Shown: positions 8,169 to 17,717 of the stretch, piece by piece
How positions within the stretch are numbered: the stretch's first letter is position 1
Layout: the number at the start of each line of letters is the position of its first letter
Origin: Gottfriedia solisilvae
GTDB taxonomy: Bacteria > Bacillota > Bacilli > Bacillales > Bacillaceae_G
Reading direction: 5' to 3'
Assembly: GCF_002128405.1 (NCBI RefSeq)
Contig: NZ_NETJ01000004.1
Location: 558,001-622,000 of the forward strand
DNA length: 64,000 nucleotides
Notes under the pieces: model-generated
The model's input: the letters and a program-made list of their open reading frames with translations, nothing else
What the model was told of the DNA's origin: nothing
The model's database searches: none
Position numbers and translations under genes: made by a program

Positions 8169-8204
8169 TAGAGGTCGCAAACTCCCCTCTACAAAAAAAT
8201 AAGG
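8168..8204 (+). promoter_or_regulatory. PreQ1-I riboswitch aptamer
   Basis: P1 pairs GTAGAGG (8168-8174) with CCTCTAC (8186-8192). A C-rich loop (ACTCCCC) lies inside and an A-rich tail ending ATAAGG (8193-8204) follows, as in the class I preQ1 aptamer (AGAGG..loop..CCUCU..A-rich..AAGG). It stands upstream of queCDEF, the expected target. A terminator follows, so control is probably transcriptional. Confidence 0.85.
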
Positions 8205-8207
8205 CGA

Positions 8208-8239
8208 AAAACAATATTTGTCGTATTGTTTTTATTTTT
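8208..8239 (+). terminator. Riboswitch-controlled terminator
   Basis: Nine-bp perfect stem AAAACAATA/TATTGTTTT (8208-8216, 8224-8232) followed by a T-rich run. It starts four bases after the preQ1 aptamer and is the likely off-switch of the leader when preQ1 binds. Confidence 0.8.
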
Positions 8240-8289
8240 GTTATTCGGGATGCCCTCTTCTTTTTAATCATGTAAAGGAGAGAAGAAAT

Positions 8290-8955
8290 ATGAAAAATGA
8301 AAAAGCAATCGTTGTATTTAGCGGTGGCCAGGATAGTACGACTTGTTTATTTTGGGCAATGCAGCAATTTAAAGAAGTTGAGGCTGTTACCTTTAACTAC
8401 AATCAACGTCATAAATTAGAGTTAGATGTCGCTGCAGATATTTGTAAGGAATTAAACATTCCCCACCATATACTTGATATGTCTTTATTAAATCAACTTG
8501 CACCAAATGCTTTAACAAGATCAGATATCGATATTACACATGAAGAAGGCGAATTACCTTCGACATTTGTTGATGGTCGTAATCTATTATTCTTGTCTTT
8601 TGCAGCTGTTCTAGCAAAACAAAAAGGCGCAAGACATATCATTACAGGTGTTTGTGAGACTGACTTTAGCGGATATCCAGACTGCCGTGATATCTTTGTT
8701 AAGTCATTAAATGTAACACTTAACCTATCAATGGATTATCCATTTGTGATCCATACACCACTTATGTGGATTGATAAAGCTGAGACGTGGAAATTAGCTG
8801 ATGAATTAAACGCATTCGAATTCGTTAGAAATAAAACATTAACTTGTTATAATGGCATCATTTCTGATGGTTGTGGTGAATGCCCTGCTTGCGAGCTTCG
8901 TAAAGCTGGATTAGATCGTTATTTAGAAATGAAAGGAGCCTCTGAGCATGTTTGA
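8290..8955 (+). CDS. queC: 7-cyano-7-deazaguanine synthase QueC
   Basis: ATP-dependent conversion of 7-carboxy-7-deazaguanine to preQ0 in queuosine synthesis. The PP-loop SGGQDST is at residues 11-17. The zinc cysteines lie in the C-terminal cluster CGECPAC with an earlier Cys in LTCYNG. The frame is open from a TTG at 8218, but that overlaps the riboswitch terminator. The ATG at 8290 follows AAAGGAG and gives the family's usual length of about 221 aa. First gene of queCDEF, overlapping queD by 8 bases. Confidence 0.95.
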   Translation: MKNEKAIVVFSGGQDSTTCLFWAMQQFKEVEAVTFNYNQRHKLELDVAADICKELNIPHHILDMSLLNQLAPNALTRSDIDITHEEGELPSTFVDGRNLLFLSFAAVLAKQKGARHIITGVCETDFSGYPDCRDIFVKSLNVTLNLSMDYPFVIHTPLMWIDKAETWKLADELNAFEFVRNKTLTCYNGIISDGCGECPACELRKAGLDRYLEMKGASEHV

Positions 8956-9424
8956 TTTTCGCATAGTTGAGAGACTCCATAAAATAGATGAACATATAAA
9001 AAAAGAAGACTTAAAATACCATCATAAACGTGTACTTGTAAATAAAGAATTTACTTTTGATGCCGCACATCACTTACATTGCTATGAAGGAAAATGTAAA
9101 AATTTACACGGTCACACATATAAAGTCATTTTTGGTATTAGTGGTTTTGTCGATGATATTGGATTAGTGATTGATTTTGGTGATATTAAAGAGATTTGGA
9201 AAGAAAAAATCGAAATTTATTTAGATCATCGTTATCTAAATGAAATGCTTCCTCCAATGAATACAACAGCTGAAAACATGGTCGTTTGGATCTTTGAGCA
9301 AATGGAAAATGCATTAAAAGATGAAACGAACCCAGCACAAGACATTAGAGTAGAGTTTGTTCGTTTATATGAAACGCCTACAAGCTACGCAGAAGCTCGT
9401 AGGGAGTGGATGATTAATGAGTAA
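8948..9424 (+). CDS. queD: 6-carboxy-5,6,7,8-tetrahydropterin synthase QueD
   Basis: Converts 7,8-dihydroneopterin triphosphate to 6-carboxytetrahydropterin, the substrate of QueE. The zinc histidines are in AAHHL (about 39-43) and LHGH (53-56). The catalytic Cys is in GKCKNLHGH (Cys50). About 30 extra N-terminal residues precede the T-fold core compared with E. coli QueD; such an extension is common in Bacillus. ATG with AAAGGAG inside queC. It overlaps queE by 8 bases. Confidence 0.95.
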   Translation: MFDFRIVERLHKIDEHIKKEDLKYHHKRVLVNKEFTFDAAHHLHCYEGKCKNLHGHTYKVIFGISGFVDDIGLVIDFGDIKEIWKEKIEIYLDHRYLNEMLPPMNTTAENMVVWIFEQMENALKDETNPAQDIRVEFVRLYETPTSYAEARREWMINE

Positions 9425-10133
9425 AATTCCTGTACTTGAAATATTTGGCCCTACTGTACAAGGTGAAGGTATGGCAATTGGACAGAAAACAATGTTTATT
9501 CGTACAGCTGGATGTGATTATTCATGTAGCTGGTGTGATTCATCCTTCACTTGGGATGGTAGTGAGAAAGAGAATATTAATTGGATGACTGCCGAGGATG
9601 TTTGGAATCGTTTAGTAGAGTTAGGCGGAGATACCTTCTCACATATTACGATTTCAGGTGGTAACCCTGCCCTTCTTCCTTCTCTAGGACCTATAGTTGA
9701 CTTCTTAAAAGATAAGCAGATGACGTTGGCGCTTGAGACACAGGGAAGCAAATGGCAAACATGGTTACCTTTAATAGACGAAGTGACGTTATCACCAAAA
9801 CCACCAAGTAGTGGTATGAATACTGATTTTGATGTATTAACAAACATTATTCAACAACTTGAACATCATCCAAAAACTTGCTTAAAAGTAGTTATTTTTG
9901 ATGAAAAGGATTTAGCATTCGCAGAAACTGTTCATCAAAAGTTTCCTCAAATCCCGTTTTTTCTACAAGTAGGAAATAGCTGGTTAAACGCAGATGATGG
10001 ATCTTTATTACAACACATGTTAAATCGTTATGAGTGGCTTATAGATGAAACAATGAAATCAAAAGTGTTTAAAAATGTAAAGGTTTTACCTCAATTACAT
10101 GCATTTGTATGGGGAAATAAGAGAGGAGTTTAA
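9417..10133 (+). CDS. queE: 7-carboxy-7-deazaguanine synthase QueE
   Basis: Radical SAM enzyme that rearranges 6-carboxytetrahydropterin to 7-carboxy-7-deazaguanine. The cluster cysteines are Cys33, Cys37 and Cys40 in [19 protein letters not shown] at 11-18 and TISGGNPAL further on are typical of the family. 238 aa. Translationally coupled to queD and followed six bases later by queF. Confidence 0.95.
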   Translation: MSKIPVLEIFGPTVQGEGMAIGQKTMFIRTAGCDYSCSWCDSSFTWDGSEKENINWMTAEDVWNRLVELGGDTFSHITISGGNPALLPSLGPIVDFLKDKQMTLALETQGSKWQTWLPLIDEVTLSPKPPSSGMNTDFDVLTNIIQQLEHHPKTCLKVVIFDEKDLAFAETVHQKFPQIPFFLQVGNSWLNADDGSLLQHMLNRYEWLIDETMKSKVFKNVKVLPQLHAFVWGNKRGV

Positions 10134-10138
10134 CAAAA

Positions 10139-10636
10139 ATGGTAGGAAGATCAAAAGGTACTTTAGAAGACGTATCGTTACTAGGGAGTAATAATACTAA
10201 ATATTTATTTGAATATGACCCAGGAATTTTAGAAACATTTGATAATACTCACCCTGACCGAGATTATTTCGTTAAGTTTAATTTCCCAGAATTTACTTCA
10301 CTTTGCCCAAAAACTGGTCAACCTGATTTTGCAACAATTTATATTAGCTATATTCCAGAGCAAAAAATGGTAGAAAGTAAATCATTAAAACTTTATTTCT
10401 TTAGCTTCCGTAATCATGGCGACTTCCACGAAGATTGCATGAATATCATTATGGATGACTTAATTAAATTAATGGACCCACGTTATATTGAAGTTTGGGG
10501 CAAGTTCACACCTCGTGGTGGAATCTCAATTGACCCTTATTGTAACTATGGTCGTCCTGGTACAAAATATGAAAAGATGGCTGAACATCGTATGATGAAC
10601 CATGATTTATATCCAGAAAAGATTGATAATCGCTAA
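10139..10636 (+). CDS. queF: NADPH-dependent 7-cyano-7-deazaguanine reductase QueF
   Basis: Reduces preQ0 to preQ1, the ligand sensed by the upstream riboswitch, closing a feedback loop. Short (unimodular) QueF of 165 aa. The catalytic Cys56 is in [10 protein letters not shown] with Asp63. The NADPH motif ESKSLK starts at Glu79. Last gene of the operon, ending at a strong terminator. Confidence 0.95.
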   Translation: MVGRSKGTLEDVSLLGSNNTKYLFEYDPGILETFDNTHPDRDYFVKFNFPEFTSLCPKTGQPDFATIYISYIPEQKMVESKSLKLYFFSFRNHGDFHEDCMNIIMDDLIKLMDPRYIEVWGKFTPRGGISIDPYCNYGRPGTKYEKMAEHRMMNHDLYPEKIDNR

Positions 10637-10673
10637 TTCGATTAATCTTTCAATATTATAACTAGATTAATAT

Positions 10674-10707
10674 GAAAGCTCATTTCTTATACAGAAATGA
10701 GCTTTTA
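10674..10707 (+). terminator. Terminator of queCDEF
   Basis: Thirteen-bp stem AAAGCTCATTTCT/AGAAATGAGCTTT with a 5-nt loop and a T-run after queF. Confidence 0.9.
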
Positions 10708-10805
10708 TTGTGTAGACAACCATTATAAATACTAACGGTTTATGGCAATCATATTAGTTTTACTTTACAATTAATGGAAAAGACATAAAAAGTGTGGTGA
10801 ACCTT

Positions 10806-11495
10806 TTGTTTAAACTTTTATTAATTGAAGATGACTCGTCTCTTTTTAACGAAATAAAAGATCGATTATCTCAGTGGTCATATGATGTCCACGGAATATC
10901 TGATTTTAGTAAAGTGTTTCAAGAGTTTACTGAAATTAAACCTGATTTAGTCATCATTGATATACAGTTACCTAAATATGATGGATTCCACTGGTGCCGA
11001 ATGATTCGATCTCATTCAAATATTCCAATTATCTTTTTATCTTCTCGGGATCATCCGTCTGATATGGTCATGTCTATGCAATTAGGCGCGGATGATTTTA
11101 TGCAAAAACCGTTTCACTTTGATGTTTTAATTGCCAAAATACAAGCGACACTTAGACGTGTTTATAACTATAACACTGAGAAAATTGCATTAAAAACTTG
11201 GTGTGGCGCAACAGTCGACTATGAGAAGAATACTGTTTCAAATGAAACAGGGTTAATTGAGCTAACAAAAAATGAGATCTTTATTTTAAAGCTGTTAATA
11301 GAGCAAAAGAATAAAATCGTTAGCCGCGAAGACATCATCAATGACTTATGGGACGATAAGCGTTTTATTAGTGATAATACACTTACTGTAAATGTAAACA
11401 GATTAAGAAAAAGATTGGATGAAATTGATTTAGGTCGATTTATTGAAACCAAGGTGGGACAAGGCTATATCGCCCTTGAAGTGGAATATCAATGA
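10806..11495 (+). CDS. bceR: BceR-type response regulator
   Basis: OmpR-family response regulator of a Bce peptide-antibiotic detoxification module. Receiver domain with phospho-acceptor Asp52 (VIIDIQLP) and a winged-helix effector domain from about 130. It is very close to B. subtilis BceR throughout. The frame opens at a GTG (10794), but the TTG at 10806 preceded by GGTGA gives MFKLLLIEDD, the same N-terminus as B. subtilis BceR, so I prefer it. It overlaps bceS by 4 bases (ATGA). Confidence 0.9.
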   Translation: MFKLLLIEDDSSLFNEIKDRLSQWSYDVHGISDFSKVFQEFTEIKPDLVIIDIQLPKYDGFHWCRMIRSHSNIPIIFLSSRDHPSDMVMSMQLGADDFMQKPFHFDVLIAKIQATLRRVYNYNTEKIALKTWCGATVDYEKNTVSNETGLIELTKNEIFILKLLIEQKNKIVSREDIINDLWDDKRFISDNTLTVNVNRLRKRLDEIDLGRFIETKVGQGYIALEVEYQ

Positions 11496-12496
11496 TTAAA
11501 AGATTTCTCTTAGAAAGATTAAGTTGGATTGCTTTATTTGTTTTTCTTCAACTTTTTTTACTATTTGTCGCATTTATTGATACAGCCATTCCTTTTACAC
11601 CAATACTTTATATTGTCTTTTTATCAATTGTCATTTTTATCTTTTTTTTGGTTTTACGATATCCAAAGGAAACAAAATTTTATAGAAGCCTTATTGAACG
11701 CGAAGATAATCTTGATTTGACGGGATTAGCTGAACCAGAGAGTCCTTTTGAACATTTGGTTGAGACAAGTATTATGAATCAAACAGAACAGTTAAAAAAA
11801 GTTGCATTACATAATCAAACTGCATTAGAGCAAGAAAAGGATGAGCTTCTGTCTTGGATCCATGAAGTAAAAACACCATTAACTGCAATGCATTTAATGT
11901 TTGATCGATTACAAGACGAAAAATTAAAAACGCATTTAACTTTTGAATGGCTGCGTATTCATTTTTTACTAGATCAACAGCTTCATCAAAAAAGAATTCC
12001 CTTTATCGAAAACGACTTGTATATTGAAAAACTACAGTTAGAACCTGTCATATTTTCTGAGATAAAAACTTTACAGTCATGGTGTATACAAAAAGGGATT
12101 GGATTTGATATACAACTTGAAGAAACCGAAGTGCTAAGTGATGGAAAATGGCTTTCTTTCATTATTAGACAACTATTAACGAACGCAGTTAAATATAGTA
12201 ATGCATCAGATATTATTGTTAGTAGCAAACTAAAAAATGATCATATGACTCTTACGATTAAAGACTTTGGTCGAGGTATCGATTCAAAAGATTTACCAAG
12301 AATATTTGATAGAGGTTTTACTTCTACTACTCAACATCAAGACAATGCTGCTACAGGAATGGGATTATATTTGGCGCAAAAAGCCGCACAATCATTATTA
12401 ATACAAATTGATGTCAGTTCAGAATTGGCAAAAGGAACTGTCTTCACTTTAACGTTTCCAAAGCAAAATGAATTTGTAAATATTAAAAGCATGTGA
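11492..12496 (+). CDS. bceS: BceS-type intramembrane-sensing histidine kinase
   Basis: Sensor kinase with two transmembrane helices (about 10-30 and 37-56) joined by a very short loop, so it has no extracellular sensor domain. Kinases of this class read the flux of their partner BceAB transporter. The phospho-acceptor His124 lies in SWIHEVKTPLTAM. The ATP-binding domain has the G-box GMGLYLA near the C-terminus. 334 aa. Its stop codon sits inside the palindrome that contains the BceR box. Confidence 0.9.
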   Translation: MIKRFLLERLSWIALFVFLQLFLLFVAFIDTAIPFTPILYIVFLSIVIFIFFLVLRYPKETKFYRSLIEREDNLDLTGLAEPESPFEHLVETSIMNQTEQLKKVALHNQTALEQEKDELLSWIHEVKTPLTAMHLMFDRLQDEKLKTHLTFEWLRIHFLLDQQLHQKRIPFIENDLYIEKLQLEPVIFSEIKTLQSWCIQKGIGFDIQLEETEVLSDGKWLSFIIRQLLTNAVKYSNASDIIVSSKLKNDHMTLTIKDFGRGIDSKDLPRIFDRGFTSTTQHQDNAATGMGLYLAQKAAQSLLIQIDVSSELAKGTVFTLTFPKQNEFVNIKSM

Positions 12497-12516
12497 CAAA
12501 ATTGTCACATGCTTTT
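12485..12516 (+). terminator. Palindrome at the end of bceS (terminator-like)
   Basis: Fourteen-bp perfect stem (12485-12498 and 12503-12516) with a 4-base loop ending in TTTT. It overlaps the bceS stop codon and encloses the BceR box, so one sequence may do two jobs. The T-run after the stem is short. Confidence 0.55.
12494..12507. promoter_or_regulatory. BceR-binding box of the bceAB promoter
   Basis: TGACA-AAAT-TGTCA fits the TNACA-N4-TGTNA inverted repeat known for BceR-like regulators. A -10-like TATACT is at 12561-12566 with no good -35, as expected for an activated promoter, ahead of bceA at 12600. Confidence 0.75.
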
Positions 12517-12599
12517 ATTGATTGTTCGCTTAATCAAAGGAAACAACTATGAAAAACTTCTATACTAAGTTTATCGATATAAAAGGAGTGTGGAGATGA

Positions 12600-13361
12600 A
12601 TGAGTATTTTAGAAGCTAAGAAAATCCATAAAAGTTACGGAAATAAATTTAATAAACAAGAAGTATTAAAGAGTTTAGATATTACGATTGAAAAAGGTGA
12701 ATTCGTAAGCATCATGGGAGCATCTGGATCAGGTAAAACGACTTTACTAAATGTTCTCTCTTCAATTGATAAAATTAATGGCGGAACAATCACAATCGAA
12801 GGTACCGAAATTTCTGGAATGAAAGAAAAACAATTAGCAGAATTTCGTAAAAACTATTTAGGGTTTATATTTCAAGAATATAACTTACTTGATACGTTAA
12901 CAGTCAAAGAAAACATACTATTACCTTTAACAATTACAAAGGCAACTCCAGCCGAAGCTGATCAAAAGTTTGAAGCAGTTGCAAAAGAATTAGGTATCTT
13001 TGAGTTAAAAGATAAATATCCTAATGAGATTTCTGGAGGACAAAAACAACGTACTTCTGCTGCTAGAGCATTTATTCATGAGCCAAGTATCATCTTTGCC
13101 GATGAACCAACAGGCGCATTAGATTCTAAATCTGCATCAGATTTACTTAATAAACTAAGTGAACTAAACGAAAAAAGAAAAGCAACAATTGTTATGGTTA
13201 CTCATGATCCTGTAGCTGCAAGCTATTGTCACAGAGTCATCTTTATAAAAGACGGACAAATTTATACTCAATTACACAAAGGCAATGATACAAGACAAAA
13301 CTTCTTCAAAGACATCATGAAAACTCAAGGTGTGTTAGGCGGGGTGCAAAATGAGCATTAA
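12600..13361 (+). CDS. bceA: BceA-type ABC transporter ATPase
   Basis: ATP-binding subunit of a BceAB transporter that frees lipid II-cycle targets from bacitracin-like peptides and signals to BceS. Walker [10 protein letters not shown] (40-48), ABC signature ISGGQKQR and Walker B IIFADEP are intact. 253 aa, typical length. ATG preceded by AAGGAG. It overlaps bceB by 11 bases. Confidence 0.9.
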   Translation: MSILEAKKIHKSYGNKFNKQEVLKSLDITIEKGEFVSIMGASGSGKTTLLNVLSSIDKINGGTITIEGTEISGMKEKQLAEFRKNYLGFIFQEYNLLDTLTVKENILLPLTITKATPAEADQKFEAVAKELGIFELKDKYPNEISGGQKQRTSAARAFIHEPSIIFADEPTGALDSKSASDLLNKLSELNEKRKATIVMVTHDPVAASYCHRVIFIKDGQIYTQLHKGNDTRQNFFKDIMKTQGVLGGVQNEH

Positions 13362-15297
13362 TCAACTCATATTCCGTAATTTAAAGAAAAACCTTAAAAA
13401 CTACTACTTATATGTATTTGCATTAATATTTAGTGCAGCGCTATACTTTGCATTTGTTACTTTGCAATATGATCCTTCAATGAATGAAACAAAAGGATCA
13501 ATTAAAGGTGCTGCTGCCATTAAATCAGCATCAGTTTTATTAGTAGCAATTGTATCTATTTTCCTTCTATATGCTAACAACATTTTTATTAAAAGAAGAA
13601 GTAAAGAAATTGGACTATTCCAGTTAATTGGTATGACAAAAGATAGGATTTTTCGAATTTTAACAGTTGAAAATTTTATCTTATATTTTACTTCTTTAAT
13701 CTTAGGGATTCTGCTAGGTTTTTCAGTTTCAAAATTAATTATTATGATTTTATTTAAAGTTACAGGCATTAATGCGATCGCAACACTTCACTTTTCGGGT
13801 CGCGCATTAATTCAAACGGTTATTGTCTTTTTGGTCATTTATTTATTCATTATGTTAATGAATTATACCTTTATTAAAAGACAAACTATCTTATCTTTAT
13901 TCAGAGTAATCTCTTTAACAGAAGGTAAAGTAAAGAAAATGTCTGTTTTCGAAATTATCATTGGAATTGTAGGGATTATCTCAATCACCTCAGGCTATTT
14001 TATTTCATCGAAGCTATTTGGCGGAGACTTTACTTCAACAATGGAGCTATTTTTAGCAATGATTTTTATTTTAGCTTCTGTTATTATCGGAACGTATTTA
14101 TTCTATAAAGGCTCAGTACGATTTATATTAAATATCATCCGTAAGAGTAAGAATGGTTATTTAACAATCAACAATGTATTGTCACTATCATCAATCATGT
14201 TCAGAATGAAATCAAATGCATTATTGTTAACTATCATCACGACTGTGTCTGGATTAGCAATTGGCTTATTATCTTTAAGTTATATTTCTTATTATTCAGC
14301 TGAAAAAACAGCAGAAAATAACGTACCTAACAATTTCTCTATTTCTAATACAAAAGACGCTGATCAATTTACGGACGCTTTATCAAAAAATAATATTAAA
14401 TTTACTGAAAAGAAGATTGACGTCATCCAAGTTAGTGCAAATTTAGATAGCATTTTAGAATCTAAGCTTGATGCATCTGCTATGAAAAGTTCAGATGATT
14501 TACCGATTCCAGTCATTAGTGAAAACTCGGTTAAAATGAACTTATCTGAAGATGAAACTGTTTTTACAGGCTACAATGATTTATTGCAACGCTTTATGAC
14601 GTTAAAAGAAAGTGGTCACATTAAATTTAATACTCAACATGAAGAGATACCACAATCATATATAGGATTAAAGAAAGACTATATTATTTCTAATTATTTT
14701 ACGAGTGGCGGTTTTCCAACTGCAATCGTTGATGATAAGGTTTTTAACAAATTAAAAGCAGATATCGATCCATCTATTCAAAGAGATTCGACAATCTATA
14801 TAGGTATTGATATTAATGATGAAAAAAATCTCGTTAAAGCAAATGAAATCTTTAATCAAAATAATTTAAATGATGGGTATATGAATAGCTCTCGACTTGA
14901 AATCAGTAATGAGCAAAAACAAACAATGGGATTAATTATGTTTATCGTTGGATTTTTAGGTTTAGCATTCTTAATCACTTCTGGTTGTATTTTATACTTT
15001 AAACAAATGGACGAAAGTGTTGATGAGAAACCAAATTATACGATTTTAAGAAAGCTTGGATTCTCACGTTCAGACTTAGTTAAAGGAATTCGCTCAAAGC
15101 AAGTGTTTAACTTTGGTATTCCATTAGTCGTTGGCTTACTTCATAGCTACTTTGCAGTTCAATCTGGTTGGTTCCTATTTGGAACGGAAGTTTGGACGCC
15201 TATGATTATCGTTATGGTTCTTTATACAGTGCTATACTCAATCTTTGGTATCCTATCTGTGTTTTATTATAAAAAAGTAATAAAAGATGCCCTATAA
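13351..15297 (+). CDS. bceB: BceB-type ABC transporter permease
   Basis: FtsX-domain permease of the BceAB transporter, 648 aa. Ten membrane segments are expected. A large extracytoplasmic domain of about 200 residues (roughly 320-530), rich in charged residues, separates helices 7 and 8 and is the part that determines the antibiotic detected in this family. Which peptide is sensed here (bacitracin, lantibiotic or other) cannot be told. Last gene of the module. Confidence 0.9.
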   Translation: MSINQLIFRNLKKNLKNYYLYVFALIFSAALYFAFVTLQYDPSMNETKGSIKGAAAIKSASVLLVAIVSIFLLYANNIFIKRRSKEIGLFQLIGMTKDRIFRILTVENFILYFTSLILGILLGFSVSKLIIMILFKVTGINAIATLHFSGRALIQTVIVFLVIYLFIMLMNYTFIKRQTILSLFRVISLTEGKVKKMSVFEIIIGIVGIISITSGYFISSKLFGGDFTSTMELFLAMIFILASVIIGTYLFYKGSVRFILNIIRKSKNGYLTINNVLSLSSIMFRMKSNALLLTIITTVSGLAIGLLSLSYISYYSAEKTAENNVPNNFSISNTKDADQFTDALSKNNIKFTEKKIDVIQVSANLDSILESKLDASAMKSSDDLPIPVISENSVKMNLSEDETVFTGYNDLLQRFMTLKESGHIKFNTQHEEIPQSYIGLKKDYIISNYFTSGGFPTAIVDDKVFNKLKADIDPSIQRDSTIYIGIDINDEKNLVKANEIFNQNNLNDGYMNSSRLEISNEQKQTMGLIMFIVGFLGLAFLITSGCILYFKQMDESVDEKPNYTILRKLGFSRSDLVKGIRSKQVFNFGIPLVVGLLHSYFAVQSGWFLFGTEVWTPMIIVMVLYTVLYSIFGILSVFYYKKVIKDAL

Positions 15298-15322
15298 TTA
15301 TCTTTTCATATATTTTCAACAC

Positions 15323-15363
15323 AGTAAAAGCTCCAGTCATTTAAATGAACTGGAGCTTTTACT
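15323..15363. terminator. Bidirectional terminator between bceB and pdxA2
   Basis: Fifteen-bp perfect inverted repeat (15323-15337 and 15349-15363), itself enclosing a small CATTTAAATG hairpin, with T-runs on both strands between convergent genes. Confidence 0.9.
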
Positions 15364-15365
15364 TT

Positions 15366-16364
15366 TTACGCTCTTTTTGGCGCTAACTCTATTGCTTGAC
15401 GAATTGCTTCTTGTAAACTCTTTTCATCAGCGATGCCTTTTCCTGCAATATCAAATGCAGTTCCATGGTCAACACTAGTACGAATGATCGGCAATCCAAC
15501 TGTAATATTTACACCTGCATCTAATCCTAGTACTTTTACTGGACCATGACCTTGATCGTGGTACATCGCTACAACGATGTCAAAATCTCCACGAACCGTA
15601 CGGAAAAACAGTGTATCTGCTGGTAGTGGACCTACTACATTAATTCCTTCTAATGCCGCTTTTTCCACTCCAGGAATTACTTTTTCTTCCTCTTCACCAT
15701 AGCCAAACAATCCATTTTCTCCTGCATGCGGATTGATACCACATACAGCTATTTTAGGATTTGTATAGCCTGCTTTTTTAAGTGTTTCATCAGCAAGTTT
15801 AATTACTTTATAAACTCTCTCTGGGTTAATCATTTTAACTGCATCAATAATTCCGACATGTGTTGTTACATGAATAACCTTTAAATTAGGTGCCGATAGC
15901 ATCATTGAGAAGTCGTTTGTGTTCGTTAATTCTGCTAGAATTTCAGTATGTCCAGGATAAATATGACCACCTTTATGCAATGCCTCTTTATTTAAAGGTG
16001 CAGTACAAATCGCATCAATTTTCCCTTCATTTGCTAACTCTATTGCTTTTCTTAAAAATTCAAATGCAGCATGCCCCGCCTCTGCTGAAACCTGACCTAT
16101 TGGTAAATCAGCGGGCACAAGATTCATATCTAAACAATATACCTTACCTGCTTCATACGCCGCTTCCCCGATATCTTCAATCGTGATAATCTCTAAGTTC
16201 GTATTCACAAATTGTTGAGCACGATCTAAAATTCTAGCATCTCCAATTACAATTGGTCTGCATTGTTGGTAAACTTCTTTAGTATTTAAACTTTTTAGTA
16301 TAATTTCTGGCCCTACTCCTGCGGGATCACCCATTGTAATGCCAACTACTGGTAATGTACTCAT
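15366..16364 (-). CDS. pdxA2: PdxA2-type 4-phospho-D-threonate dehydrogenase
   Basis: PdxA-family oxidative decarboxylase, 332 aa. Motifs include MGDPAGVGPE near the N-terminus, PGHTE in the middle, metal-binding MYHDQGH and the C-terminal VDHGTAFDIAG. PdxA itself makes vitamin B6, but here the gene follows a DUF1537 kinase and a sugar-acid permease. In such operons the enzyme (PdxA2) oxidises 4-phospho-threonate or -erythronate to dihydroxyacetone phosphate and CO2. That assignment rests on context. Its ATG overlaps the kinase stop (TAATG) and has AAAAGGAGG. Last gene of the operon. Confidence 0.8.
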   Translation of the reverse strand: MSTLPVVGITMGDPAGVGPEIILKSLNTKEVYQQCRPIVIGDARILDRAQQFVNTNLEIITIEDIGEAAYEAGKVYCLDMNLVPADLPIGQVSAEAGHAAFEFLRKAIELANEGKIDAICTAPLNKEALHKGGHIYPGHTEILAELTNTNDFSMMLSAPNLKVIHVTTHVGIIDAVKMINPERVYKVIKLADETLKKAGYTNPKIAVCGINPHAGENGLFGYGEEEEKVIPGVEKAALEGINVVGPLPADTLFFRTVRGDFDIVVAMYHDQGHGPVKVLGLDAGVNITVGLPIIRTSVDHGTAFDIAGKGIADEKSLQEAIRQAIELAPKRA

Positions 16365-17668
16365 TATTGTCCTCCTTTTAATTCTCTCACTGCATTAACT
16401 AAGGAATCTTCATTTCCAAAAGCGCCTGCTTTCGTAATCGCGAACAACTCGTGGTCCCCTACTAATTTCCCTAATGGAATACCTGCTTCAACTTCCTTCA
16501 ACAACTCTAAGCCACTTGCTCCAATTTGAAGGCAAACATCCTTTGCGGTATCTCCACCCGTTAATACAAGTCCTGAAACAAAAGAGTAATTTTTTACAAG
16601 CTCACTTGCAATTTCACCTAACCCTTTTGAAATACGGTTACTAACTTCAGAAGGTGTTAAACCTAACTGCTTTCCAGCTTTAGCTGTATTTTCGCGATTT
16701 TCAGTACTTGAATCTACATATAATACCGCATTATATCCTTGTTCATATGTTGATACGAGCTGGTTGATATATTGATTCTTCAGTATCTTCCATTGATCAC
16801 CCGTTTCAAACATTTCTAAAGGATTAACCTCGACAGCTTTCATCTCATCCATCTCTATTAATCTCTTTACTTGTTGTCTCGTCACACTTGAGAGACTACC
16901 TGATACAGCTAAAATATTCTTGTTGCTTATCGTAATTTGTTTATGACAATCAGTTGATTTAGTAAGCCCTAGTACTTTCGGTAAGAATTCAGCTAAACCA
17001 GCTGAACCAATCCAAATGACATGCTTTGAAATTTGAGATATTTTCTTAGCTATTTCTTCAAGATGATTATCCGTCGTTGCATCAAATACTAACCACTTAA
17101 TACCTGCTTCTTGCCATTTTTGCAATTCAGCTTTCCATTCACTTAAATCTGTTCCTAATTCAGCAGTACTTACAAGACCAACAGTCACACCTGTCTGATT
17201 TTCAATTAATTTACAAATAGAAGACTCAGTAACAGGACATTTTGGATCTCTTGAAATTTCTGTTTCTGAAAGAGGCTTCCCATTTAAATAATGAATTCCC
17301 TTTTCAGTTGTTCTTCCGATACGTGGAAATGCTGGTGCAATAATACAAAAATCATATTCAAAAAAATCTGTTACTGCTTTAATTTCAACACCTAGATTTC
17401 CTCTTAAAGTTGAATCAACTTTTTTAAAAATGTGCTTATATTGATTGTCTTTTAAAAAGATTGAAGCCTTCCGAACAGCCTCATATGCTTCATTTTTACT
17501 TATTGCGCGACTATCGGTATCAATGATAATGGCATCACTTGTAATATGTTCGGGTGCTAATGCATTTAAATCTAAGATAACAGATGAACGTAATCCTTGT
17601 TTTACTAGCTGTACACCACTATCATTTGCTCCTGTTAAATCATCTGCAATCATTCCGATTTTATTCAT
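16364..17668 (-). CDS. dtnK: Four-carbon acid-sugar kinase (DUF1537, DtnK-like)
   Basis: Kinase of the DUF1537/OtnK family that phosphorylates D-threonate, D-erythronate or related acid sugars at O4. The N-terminal domain opens with MIADDLTGANDSG. The C-terminal nucleotide-binding domain has VSGSLS and VLTGGDTAKDV. 434 aa, usual length. Pairing with pdxA2 and a KdgT-type permease matches characterised threonate pathways. The choice between threonate and erythronate isomers is not possible from sequence. Coupled to pdxA2 through a one-base overlap. Confidence 0.8.
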   Translation of the reverse strand: MNKIGMIADDLTGANDSGVQLVKQGLRSSVILDLNALAPEHITSDAIIIDTDSRAISKNEAYEAVRKASIFLKDNQYKHIFKKVDSTLRGNLGVEIKAVTDFFEYDFCIIAPAFPRIGRTTEKGIHYLNGKPLSETEISRDPKCPVTESSICKLIENQTGVTVGLVSTAELGTDLSEWKAELQKWQEAGIKWLVFDATTDNHLEEIAKKISQISKHVIWIGSAGLAEFLPKVLGLTKSTDCHKQITISNKNILAVSGSLSSVTRQQVKRLIEMDEMKAVEVNPLEMFETGDQWKILKNQYINQLVSTYEQGYNAVLYVDSSTENRENTAKAGKQLGLTPSEVSNRISKGLGEIASELVKNYSFVSGLVLTGGDTAKDVCLQIGASGLELLKEVEAGIPLGKLVGDHELFAITKAGAFGNEDSLVNAVRELKGGQ

Positions 17669-17717
17669 GATGTACCCTGTCCTTTCTTCCTCTCGATACT
17701 AAACTATAAGCTAGTAT

